From positions 14,366,932 to 14,430,931 of the forward strand of contig CAIIXF020000012.1 of assembly GCA_903813345.2 (NCBI GenBank): DNA of 64,000 bases, in the 5' to 3' direction. Each line of letters opens with the position of its first letter. Position 1 is the stretch's first letter. The notes under the pieces were generated by a model that was not told the DNA's origin, searched no databases, and saw only the letters and a program-made list of their open reading frames with translations. The position numbers and the translations under genes are program-made. Below, one piece after another: positions 1 through 12,800 of the stretch. Origin of the DNA: Owenia fusiformis. Its lineage: Eukaryota > Annelida > Polychaeta > Sabellida > Oweniidae.

Positions 1-879
1 CAACGGTTATTGAAGTAGATGGGAGGATGGGCAGGGACTTGAAGGAAGACTAGAAAGCTAGAAGCCAAATATATAGCAGTCTGTCCTATTTAAAGTGACA
101 ATAGAGAATGTAATTGAATTTAAAAGCAAGCAAATGTTTCCCTTTCAAATTATGTTAGTTTCTTTTTCTGGAAAAAGTACTGAGATATCTGATAATATAT
201 GAACGTTATTGTAGATTTAAGATACAGATTTGTAAAAGCTACTATATAACTACGCAATGTGTGCGATAACCTAGTATTAAACTTGAGACCTTTAACTGGC
301 AGATCCAGAAGCTAACAAGGAGGGGTAACACATTTCAAGTTTTGAAAGGTTAAGGCCCATTTTTGACAATTTGGCCTAAAAAAAACAAAAAGTCCAAGTT
401 ATGTCCAAAAAGGCCAATTTTTAGAGGCCCGCCCCTGGATCCGCCAGTGTGACATGGAAAGATAAGAGCAGAGGGTTGCAGAAATTGTAAATTGTGGCAA
501 TTCTTCCAGAGACACTGTACTCGTCTTACTAGTTTTACTGCATTTTTAGTGTATGACCTTTAGAGTTGTTTGATAAAAAGTTGTTTATAGTTTAAATAGC
601 TGAGACTTTTCATTTAAAGCTTGAAGGAAAAGTTTGTACATATGGGCCATGCTATGTCAAAAATAAATACCACTGTGTTTACTTCTGAGCAGTCATTGAA
701 TTGGATATAAATATTTAAAGTCAGTGGAAACTTTTTAAAGTGTGATAGCAACACCAGGTTGTAAACAAAGTATACTTGATAAAATTTAATGCAAGTGGAT
801 AGCTAGCTACGTAATACAATAAATTTGGATCATATTTATACTTAAAGAACTCCCCGGAGTGGGGTTGTTATTTTATAAA
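1..879. other. 5' flank of the receptor gene, no gene seen
   Basis: No reading frame with coding character was seen. A degenerate copy of an interspersed repeat rich in AGGCC/GGCCT lies at about 320-450 and ends in GGATCCGCCAGTG; better copies are at 5553-5840 and 29440-29690. A short TATAAA-like run directly precedes the ATG at 880, but no promoter can be assigned. Confidence 0.5.
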
Positions 880-3800
880 ATGGAGATTCCTCAAGTTGCA
901 GTGTATCGGACATTCTGTTGTATATGGATCTTATATGTGACCTGTGTCAAATCCGGTAAGTAACAAAGTTTAGACAAATAAGTGTACAGGCGGGCCCAGG
1001 GGGAGGGGGGGGGGGCGTCGTCTCTGTAGATTTAGAACTTTATTAGGTACGGCCAATGTATTATCAGCCAGGCATTTGGACAACTCTTTTTTTTGTTGAC
1101 CTTTATAGAACACTATATCTCAAAATCTAAGATGGCACAAAAAACTTGAGTTAGATTTTGATCTATATAAAAATTTGACCTTATTTCTGAGCAAGCTAGT
1201 CACATACTAACCATATGAATAGATTTACCCAGAGACCTCTTCACTATTTCTAGTTGCTGAGAAAACGTGTTGAGAAAAGAGTATTAAGTCGAGTACAGGC
1301 AAAAGCAATATCATAATCCATTGAGTTTTATAATCCTAAGAGAAGATATTTTCTCGAATATCAGAGATGTTTGAGCATTTCTTTGTTCTTGTTCACGTTA
1401 ACCAACTGAATTCTGCTTTGGCAGTGTTTGCATAAGTTTCCTTTTTTGTTACATTATATTAAATGCAGGCGCGCATAGTGAGGCTTGTAATTCCCATTGC
1501 AAAAATGTGCTGTTTCTTCATACATGTCAAATACATTTCTCAGAAAAATGTAAATGGATATTCTAAAATCATGCGATTTATTTGAATTCATAATGATTAG
1601 ATTACAAGAAATTCTACGTTAGCATCGAGATATCTGTCGATGAAAGAATGCCATACGTCACCTATACCTCGTTTTCTGGGTTGGGTTTATACTTGTCGCA
1701 AATGAGTTTCACAACTTTTGGGGCAATAGGGATTAGATCATCAAAGGAAGTTAGATTACTCTGCAGGTTAAACACGTAGTGACTGGCGATGCCCCTCATT
1801 TCCTCCAATCCCGGGTTCTCTTTGTGGTTGGGTGCAGCGATCACGACTGTATCAATACCCCAAGCGCGTAGTCTATCAGCTGCAGCAATTGAAAGTCTTG
1901 AAGACGCAATGTCATTGGCACCGACTGGCCAAGTATTACCGTCGGTTGACAAAATCACCACAGGTCGGATACCGTATTTACCATTCCTCGTATACAGAGG
2001 TACGATTCGTTCTACCTCCCGAAGGGCAAGGTTCGTAACAGTAAAGTCTTCACGAGTCTCGGGAATCCCATCTATCATTTCAAGGACGCATGCTGTGTCC
2101 GAACAATTCGAACCCGTGAAATGCAAGTAGACCTCACTATTGTAGCTCAACATAGCGACTGAAGTCTTGGGGTTAGCCTTGGGTAATAAGTTGCCAATAG
2201 AAAATGACTTGGTTATGACTTTGTAGAACTCTTTCATTTTCTTTATGTTTGGTGGCGTTATGCTTATACTTCGATCCATTACGTAAATCAGGTCGATCGG
2301 CACGTGACATTTATCTACCAATCAAAAACGAGAGGTTTTCATTAGGGGCAATGGATATATTCTTTGACATTTGCTTCGTTCAGTGTAATTTATGTACTCT
2401 GAATGATGATGCATGACCATATGATAAAATCAATGTGATAAAGTATTTATACCATATTCGCTTACCAATTTGAACTTCATACCTTGGTAATCTAAGATGT
2501 ATTACAGGGTGACACAAAAACACCACCATCAACAATCAAGGAATCTTCATGATATTTTGTGAAGATAGAGTGTTCAATTCATGAAACATTGATGTACTTG
2601 CATAGCATCAACTTTGCGCTTTAGAGACATTGGTATTCTGCTCAGGTATTGTATTTGAAATCAGAAATCAGAAATCAGAAATTGTATTTTTGAACATTAT
2701 TTGACGATTTCACTCAAATAATGTTCAAAAATACAATTTCCTGAATCATTTCTGGATTGCTTTTACACATATTATCAATAATATGTCATATCTATTATCT
2801 ACCCACTACAAAATTGATGACTTGCTTATTAAGTTTAAGAAATACAAAATTCCCAATTTAATTCTTTGAGTGGTTTGGTGTTAGAGCATGCTTCCACGGA
2901 AAACAAGATATATCTAAATTTCAATGTTGAGGCATGCAAGTTCGCACGCTCTATCTACCCATAAAAAGCATGAAGATTCTTTAATTATTGAGAAGGTTAA
3001 TTTAGAAGGTTATTTAGAGTGTGACGTTTTTTGTGTCACTCTGTATTACCTACAAAAATACCGAATACTACATAAAACCTACGTATATAGTGAACAGCTA
3101 TAGAGCCAAAAAAGTGTTCATTGTAGGTAGGTGTAACTACAAAGAGGGGATTTTATACAGGAGTCAAATAAAAATATGTCTTGAAGTGGTGTTCACTAAA
3201 CACAGGTGTTCACTAAGACAGGTTTTACTAAATGACTAAAAAACAGGATGGAATCATATTTTAGACGACCAATGGCAATGAATGATGTTTTGCAAATACT
3301 GAAATAAATTAATAAGCTAAATGTACTCACACTGACATGTAAACCTGGCCAGCCGAGGAAACACAATGATTTTAAAGCTTTCAACCAATTCATTCTCGAC
3401 TTGGAACGTCCAACGCACCGAGTATGCCAATTGTTCGAAAAAGTCTTTAGAAGGTAAGACACCATTACTGTTTTTGACTGTGAAAACCATAGTTTTTATG
3501 CCGGCTTTCTTGTTTGCCTTTCCTTCTGCGAGCGTTTCATTAGCCTTTATCTTTCTATTCTACACAAATTGAAATAGAGAGCTTTAGTGATGATGTAACT
3601 TTGTTCGCATGTTTCGAAGAATATTTAATGTAACATTTGACGATATTTACTCCTAGATTTCAAAACTTGAGATTGCGTTGTTTTTGGGTTAGGGTATAAA
3701 TTCAACATAGATGATCATGGAATTCGAACCATATTTAAAATATATAAAACAATTAATTAAAGAATTTGACTCGAAATAACTTCGTTTGTCAAGAGGATGA

Positions 3801-6800
3801 AACAATAGAATATCATATTAATGGTCTCTTGATAATCTCCATAAAATACCCGGCATCTCCACCGTATTATATTCTCTTATATTCAATTAATAAGTAACAT
3901 CACTCAATGACACGTGACTCTCAACACTATATTTCTGTTAGCTCGAGAATAAATTTTCAATAATCACAATTTCTTACAAAATGTCATTTAATTACTAATA
4001 GTGAATTTGAAACTAACGAAAGTGTTTAACACATATCACGTGTTTATAACATTGGAAAGAACTAAACTATAACTTAAAGCCAAAGTGGTTTGTTCTAAGC
4101 ACAAGCAGTATTATATTAACCCTTCCAATGCGCAGATAAACCGACAGATCAGTCAATGAATTTCTCAAAAAGTGCTCAATACTTTGACAAATTTTGTCCA
4201 ATTGACACAAAATGTGTATCAAAATGTGTTTAATTATCTATGTTCAATATAAGTGAACATTAAATACATGTATTCATAAATGAATATTAATTGAGATAGA
4301 AATATGACAAAAGACGCAGTGAATAATGAAAAATACTCTGATATATAATCTAATATAATACTATCAAAACGAACCGTTTCGGTAACCAGCGCAATCGAGC
4401 GGATCACCAGTGATATACATGTCACTTATTGCGCCAACGACACGGATGCAGTTATTACAGACAAAAAAATTGTTCAATAGGGAGTTTAAGCTTGCAATGT
4501 TTTTCACAACCTAAACGTGAACGGAAAATATTTTAAAAGCGATGCATTTGTATGGGCGATTGGTCATACGTATAGTATTTCGTTTCGATTTTACATGCAA
4601 GCTTAAACGTCCCTTATATGTTATACATACGCCTTGTTTGTCAAGAGGTACACCATCTGTGATAAGCATCAATATTTTCTCTCGTTTACTGTTTTTATCT
4701 ACTCCTCCTATGAATAAACAGATGGAACACAGATTTAATCATTTTTCGTTACACGACACGTGTTATTATCACAGTAGTACAATACAGTATTCATTTGGAA
4801 CGTATATTATTGATATTGAAGAACTTCCGTTATGCCTCAATCACATTTGATCTACGACAACCGTACGGCGGCCGTGGCTTCCCAAAATCGAGAGAAATGC
4901 AACCTAAAATACATGTATATAGCCTTAGGGATGTTGTACGATGTAGCTTTTCAATATCGATTTTACGGCCGGCGTAGAACAAATGTGACTTAGACTTTAA
5001 TAGCAAGGATTTTCTTAAATGTATTTTAGTGTATTTCAGTACTAACCAAAGAGACTCGCACTTTCCCTGGCCAATTTCAGTGCATCCCATGTGTATGTTT
5101 TACACTCATCTGGGCGAGATTTATCTTTTTTCAATTCACCGAGTTTGGCAAGTAATTTCTCTTTGGTGGAGGTCTTCTCATCGTCCAAACCAAACACGAC
5201 TCTGGCTCCATGATCAAATGTAACGAGACCAATCTACAAAGTGGTCAAAAACGGAGACCCTTACGATATGTTCCTCATATCTTTGTCATTTTAAGAAATA
5301 ATCTCTGATATTAAGTATTTTAAACATTTGATTTGTACATCATTCAATTTCCTACCAGCCTACTATATTTCATGACCAAGATAGTCATATTGTTACAGCA
5401 CTTTAAAGAACATGCTCCGGTGGCCACTAATGTGCTGGAGGCAAACCTGCATACATCGTCCAAAATGTCCCTATATGACTGACGTGGGGATACGGCAAAG
5501 ATAGAGTTATGACTGAGAATGACCTCAGGACAATTGCAAACCTCAAACAGGGGCGCGGATCCGGGAACCAACAAGGGGGGGGGGGGCAAATTTCAGGTAT
5601 GAGGAAAAATTCCGGAAAAAATTTTTAGGCCCCTAAAACCAAAAAGTGGGCCTAAATTTTGAAAATTGGAGGCCCATTTTCTTCAAAACCCGCCCTAGAA
5701 TTGAATATAAGGCCTTGAAAGGCCCAGTAATGACCAAAAAGGCCCACTTTTAGGTGCCTTAGGGCCTTTTTTGGCAAATTGTTTTTGGGCCCATTTTTTT
5801 CTGGGCCCACCCAAGGGGGGGGGGGCAGATCCGCCAGTGTCAAAAGTGAGATCATCCGTGTGTGCATTCTTGCTATACCTGCTGCATTCGGGTCATTGAT
5901 AGCTGTGCATGTTTGCCTACAGCGTGACGATGGCCAAACCTGAATGATCGTGTGTTAGATAAATAATATGAAGTGTACGTTAAAGAAAATGCAATGCGTT
6001 ACGGGTTTTAGATACGATATGACAAACTCAGTTACGTACCTTCACCTTACAGTGGCGTAGCTAGGATTTGACAGGAGGGGGTTCGTATATTTTTAGCAAC
6101 ATTTTTTGCAGCCACCTAACGGTGAATTTGGGAAAAAAATCCAAATTAGCTAATCTCTGCCAAGTTTGCTTAAATGTTGCCAAATTTGCTTAACTTTGGT
6201 CCATTTTATTGATACTGGCCAGTTTGCTGGATTTAGAAGTTTACCTTTGCCAAGCAATTGCAAAAGCAAAAAGCAAAGGTGAAATATCCCAATTTTTGAC
6301 CAATTTCGTTCATTTGGAACATTTATATAAGCTTAAGGGCAAAAATCCATATTTTTTCAGCAAATGCCTTTTTAAATCCCTTTTAATTTTATGTTTTAAA
6401 CACTTTCTGGATAGGTCAGAAAACAATTGTTTGCTTCCTTGAATCAAACACTGCCGAATTTTATTATTTGATTGTACGTATTTCCAAAATGTAGCCATTT
6501 GTGTCCTATGATGGAAATATTGTTCTTCATATTCAATTCACTCATTTTTTCACCAAGTTTTCACAGTAAATATTATTTATTTATATTTTGAGTGATATTT
6601 AGTATGAGTTTCCTAGCGTTCAGAACTTTGATGCATCGCGTGCATTACATCACTGGACTAGGCAATATTCAAAATTCTCTGATTTATATAATAAATTAGG
6701 AAATCATTTTGATGTTGTATTCCAATCAGATAGTTTCTACTCGGAAAGTATGTTTGATTTGTACAATTGAATTCCTTTTGATGGTATAAGATCAGTCGAT

Positions 6801-9800
6801 TTTCCGGCCTAAAATGCGAAGTAAAAACCTCTTATCACCCATCTCGAAATAGATCTTTTCTCTCAGTCTTTTTTTACTCAAGATTAAGTGTACATCTCAC
6901 ATATTTCCATCTTTACATATACCTCAAATATCTTAGATACTGTATATATTCAAAATATTCAAAAAACTATAAATATTACTGACATACTGCAAAAATTAAC
7001 TCAAAATTTGGAGGGTTTGCATAATTGCTGGAAAAGGTGGGTTCGAATTTTTTGAGGCAAGATTTGGGGTAGGAACACCCCCCCCCTCCCTACGGCCCTG
7101 CCGTAGTACATAGTAGGCGGGATGGATATTCCATTTATGAGACGGTGGGTCGGAGGCCAGTCGCGGGAACTGACATAAGCATACAAATTCCTTACCCTTG
7201 TCTTATCTGGTCCATATCCTTCTATAGCATTGACAGCGTTCTCAATGATACGGTATTCATTGACGAGATCAACCTTTCGAACGCTACATGACCTGTCTAT
7301 CACAAACACAATGTCCATACACAGATCTAGAAGCAAGCATTTAGTTAGTTCAACAAGTTAAACCTAGTCTGGGCCTTCTTTTTTATCTGACATATCTTGT
7401 GGCCCGCCCTAGGTTTAACGTCCGTGCCTATTCAGCCCTTAATGCATGGCAGCCCATGCGCGTTTTATTAATAACTAATAGTGAGAATTTGCAACCAATG
7501 AAAGCAAAGCACGAAAGTTAAACCCAATCACGGCAACAAGAACGTTCAGCCGTGGTATTGGGTTTAACTTATTGAACTAGCATTTAGTGTGCCTCAGCCA
7601 ACCACGTTAATATTTTATAGTGCTTTATAATTCATAGATTTTATAAATTAACGAACAGAACAAACATTACAGAATGCCTCATGTTTTATAAAAAGACCCA
7701 TCCCCTGCACATTATGTGTAAGTAATTAGTATGTAATTAATTTTAATTAGTATGTAAGTAATTAGTACATCAAGCATACTTCTTAACCCTTTGCATTCGT
7801 TCGACTTCACTTCTTTAAAGAGAGCTTCATCTTTAGTAGTGTATAACTAGACTTTGTACGCGGGGTAAGCATACTTTAGCTCACTCTACAGGGTGTCAAA
7901 TAAATATGTTCTCTCCTTGATTTCAAAACTGCACAAATTTGAGCTAGTCATTTGAAACTTCTTGTAGAGTTGCTCCATGAAGCCTAGTTTTAATGTGCTA
8001 ATACGAATTAGAATATATCATACAGACTAAAAAGTTATGGAACATTTTGTGGATGTTCAACATATTTAAATATAGAACATATTTATTTGACACCCTGTAT
8101 CACAGAGAGTTTTATCTATTCCTCAATAATTATGGGAATCCATGATTAACCTTCAAAAACTTAAATTATCATTTGTTAAGATATATTTTAGATATCATAT
8201 ACTTGAAATGGCAAAATGATTTTTTATCTAGTCTAGCTTCAAACCCGTGTGGCCCCCGCTACTACAGGGAGGGTATGTAGTCAGTAGGACGAGGGGTCAC
8301 AGAGGATTATAGCTAAACTAGTTTTGATTAGAAAATCGGAGAATGCGATGTTCCAATGTTGCACTGTTGTAATCTGAATCTGACTCAAATACAAGCAACC
8401 CTACTTTTCACATGATTAAAATCTCCGATTAAAAACAGCACTTTACACAAATAAATCATCTAACTACTGCAATAAAAATGATAACAATAACAAATGACCT
8501 TTTTTGAAATCCATGTCTTGCTCAAAGAAATCGTGATAGCCGATGACCACAGCTTCTTCATCCTTTCCTTTGGCCTGTAGCCTTTCAAAGATTCCAAAGA
8601 GAACAGCGGCAAAGTATAGTGGCATCATAGTGAACTAACAAAAAGAGTTGGAAATAGTCAGCTTTGTAAATTTCCATGTTTGAAGTCTACGGGACCACTT
8701 CTCTGACAGATTATTCCAAATTCGTAAAAGTATTGATCTACAGTTCAATTTCAAATTGTTAAAGATTTTTTAAAAGCATTTATTAATTGCAAGAAATGTA
8801 ATTTATACTCAGTTTAAAATAATCCCCTAACTTAGCAGGTACATACCTCTGTGTTGTAATAGCAGGTACGATGTCAGTTCGTAGCTCAAGTAGTAGTGCC
8901 TTTACTTCAATATTTAGATGTTTGAATGCAAATATGTATTTCAACCAATAATGTATGTTGGATCAAAAACTGAGATATGTTGGAATTCATAATACATCGA
9001 TATCATTGATTACATAATATTACACTTTATATGTAGTTACACAGGAATTTCAACGCTAATAGTATATAACCATCGATGAAACTTTTGGTGTCGTCATGGT
9101 AACAACATCATGAAAACACTTTATTGCGCTATGTATCTAGTAATGAGATGCACTATGATCAAATTAACGTCATATCACCACTTACCTATCTTTTCATTTA
9201 AATAAAAACTCAATATTAGATCAATTAAAGCCGAATTAGTACATAACTATTTCTGTAATGAGAGAAGATAAGCCGGGAAGATAAGGAACCACTTAACCTT
9301 ACTTTATAAGCAATTAGTCAAATGGGCACATGTTTTAAAAGGTATATGTTTTCCTGATTCATGTTGATGGGAGTTCCATTCAGATCCTATTTTAATTAAA
9401 AACAGTACCAGGTGAGGTCTCTATCTAAGCCGCCATCAGATGAACATTAATTTTTTACAATTACCATATTATTTAATACTTACATCCCCCTCCATAAGTT
9501 TGGCAACCTTAGCTCCTCACACAAAATGGAACTCAACAAATAAGGAAATCTCAAAACAGAAAATGTTTTCGTTAATCATGAACCATACTATACTGACAAG
9601 TCTTGTTGCACGTATTGAATATTTCATTCTACAAGGCGGACCAAAACGCCCATTCTTTATTTTGCTATAACATTTTGATCTAGAAATTAGAAATGGTAGC
9701 TAGGTAGGTAGCAAGGTAGTTAGGTAGCTAGCTAGCTAGCTAGGTGGGTAGGTGAGAGGGAGGTGTATACTCACGGCGAAACCAAGACATCGGTCGGCGC

Positions 9801-12800
9801 CTGGTGCAAATGTGACCTAGCGGGCAACCTAGGCATTAACTAGCTCTTTAGACATCGTCAATTTTGTGCTTATCACATTTAGATGAATACTCAAAATGGT
9901 TTTTCAGAAAGTCTCGATGAAACTTTGACGAAACGCTTCCTCGATGGGTATCGTCACACGTCTGTCCGACCAAGTGAATCCGTTAACGTTTCATTTGGAA
10001 TGGCTGTGAACTCTATCGATGAATTGAATGAAAGGAACGAAGTCATTGAAATCAACGCATATTTACGAATGGTACGTCTACATAGTATATTAAATAAATA
10101 ATGTCTAGTCCAACCATCCCGATTCGCAAGGTTTCAGTTGCATCGCCTCAACAGGAAATACAAGTTACGAAAACCGCCAATCGTTATTTAAAAGGTTAAG
10201 TAGACTACCAAATAAAACTGCATCTACCTGTTTCCCAAATATGTATAATGAAAATTTGAAATTGAAGATAACATTCATCGTTTACACAAGAACTTCTTCA
10301 TTTACAGCTCTTTAAAAATCTTATTTATTTCATCCTTATCCCGGATCCTTATACTTGACTGAAGTTACAGAATGTGCTAAAACATTCATATTTTAAGGGA
10401 TGCTCTTTGCGAAAAATGAGAATCTGTATCAACAAAGTTATTTTTATTTCAGAAGTGGACAGATAATTATTTTTCATGGAATACATCATACTATGTAAAT
10501 GTCATTGACATTGCGGTAACGCCGGAAAGTATATGGACCCCGGACATTCAGTTGTACGAAACGTAAGTGAGAAAGAAATTTTAAGAGCTAAATATATTCA
10601 TCATCAAATCTCTATGATATGACCCACTGTATATCGCACACAATATAATATTGTTCATATAAAATGTAGTTAAGAAAAATGTGAATCATTGTGACATTGC
10701 CGCGATATATTTTCCTCTGAATGGCCATAATTCAGATTTACTCAGGCGTAGATATTTAACTCATAACAGAAGCCCCGGTAAATAGAAAAAACTCACAAAG
10801 CAAAAAGTCAGTAAAAAATCATAAACATCATCTAAAAAGTTATTTTGGGTTTTATTTCAGAGTTGGTGTGGACGCCTACTATACTCACAAGACCCTAGTG
10901 AAAGTAGATTCTAAAGGCTCCGTGCTTTGGGTCCCACATATGACACTAAAGACGAAATGTGCAATGAACTTTAGGCGGTTCCCCTATGATACACAGACCT
11001 GTCAGTTGAAGTTCGGATCGTGGATTTACACGATGAAACAAGTGAGATTATTATTATTCAAAATTAAAGAGAGAATCAGATCTAGCAAGCAGCCAAACAA
11101 AAAATTGTTTCATTTTTAGAATCTTTCTGGCTTATGTCATTCCTTTTCATGTCTATTTTCTAAAAATCCCCAAAGTGCACACTTTATCTCAGGAAAACTA
11201 AAGATTTTTACAATAATGTATCATTTTTCTATTTGGGAGATTTTAAACATTTTTCACCCATTTTTGCACTTTGAATCCTTAATAACTTCATCAATTTACA
11301 ACATATTGTGAATCTTTTGGGAGATATTGTATTTAACTTGTAAGGAATAGATTGGAGTAGTATAGTTCGGACTTTTGAGACACATGGTGCATGTGGTGCA
11401 TCTGGTGCACCTATCTGATTGGTCGTTGTCTTGGTAACTTTGAAACCGGAAGTCGTTGTCTTGGTAACTTTGAAACCAGAAACCAGAACTACTTAACTTT
11501 GAAACCGGAAACGTGGTAACTTTGAAACCGGAAACCCGAAACCTGATTGGTCAGATGAACTGTGACGTCAATAATGACAAGATGGCTGACTTACCTGCCC
11601 AGGCGAAATTCAAGATGGCTGACTGTTGTCTTGGTAACTTTTGAAAGCAGATGTACTGTTCAAATAATCTGAAACCAATTGAAACCATTGGGTATTGACT
11701 GGGTAAACACAGATGTAAACAACTAATGGACTGTTCAAAAAGATTTAAAACCAATTGAAACCAGTAAGTTTTGTCTTGGAAACTTTGAAACCCAAATAGT
11801 TGAAACCAATTAATGTCCAAAAAATTTGAATCCTATTGAAACCATTGGGTATTGTCTGTATACTTTGAAACTTATCCTTTATATTCTTGAAACATTTGCA
11901 ATAAAATTTAATAGTTCCTTAAATATTGTAATAAACAATAGCACATTGTTATCTTAAGTCACCCCATTAGGGTAAATGTTATATCTCATTTTAGCTATTG
12001 GTTATTAATCACTCCAGAAGAACTAATATCAGTTAATACTAATGTCCCAGATGGTCTTTATAGATTTAAAGCTGATACAATAAAATTCAAAAATTTAACA
12101 TTAACAAGTCCTTAGTGTTAAGACATTAATTGCTTGTCCATCTAGATTCAACCATGTTCCATTAATTCACATCAACATAGCAAATATTAATTGTTACATC
12201 AAGCTATTGTAGTACAGCTTTCAATTAATCCTATCCTTTTATCATTCATTCTCTTTGGGTGTATATAATGAAATCAAATATTTGATTATTTACAAATTGC
12301 CTAATCATTAAATGTTACAATAAACGTTCTCTTTGGCCGTATCTAATGAAATCCAATATTTATTTATCTACAAATTGTCTGACCATTAAAGTTTCCAATT
12401 AACAAAAGTGCATTCAAACACAGCTGAAAAAATATTTCAATAATGTAATAATATGTGTAGAAGTAATCAAACTAAAAGTTAAGTTGAGCAGGTGCTTGAT
12501 GTGTAAAGTCTCTACATATTTAAAGCATTGATAGTATTATATGTAATAATATTATTTACATTGCTTTAAATAGGTGATTGAATGTTAAGTCTCTTAACAA
12601 ATAATGAATGTCCATTTGTAATAAATCACAAAAGCTTTGTTTAAACTCTTTAAAACAAAGAACAATCCAGAGTAGTAGAATATAAACATTCCTCATAAGT
12701 ATACTGTACACTTAAGACCTAACATTTCTCAATGAAACTGAATATTCTACAGTGAATTAAAAATTACTTGGAGTTAAATTTGATTGAAAAAAGGATATCT

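Noticed and set aside
5344-5589. Minus-strand open frame with several cysteines ending at a possible donor, between exons 2 and 3 of vWA gene 1
   Set aside because: Exons 2 and 3 join directly in phase to give a canonical vWA fold. This frame begins in a repeat and lacks a MIDAS motif. It could be an alternative exon, but nothing requires it.
9440-9670. Plus-strand frame considered as the signal-peptide exon of the receptor
   Set aside because: No donor follows in a useful phase, whereas the exon at 880-955 has a signal peptide, a strong donor and the right phase.
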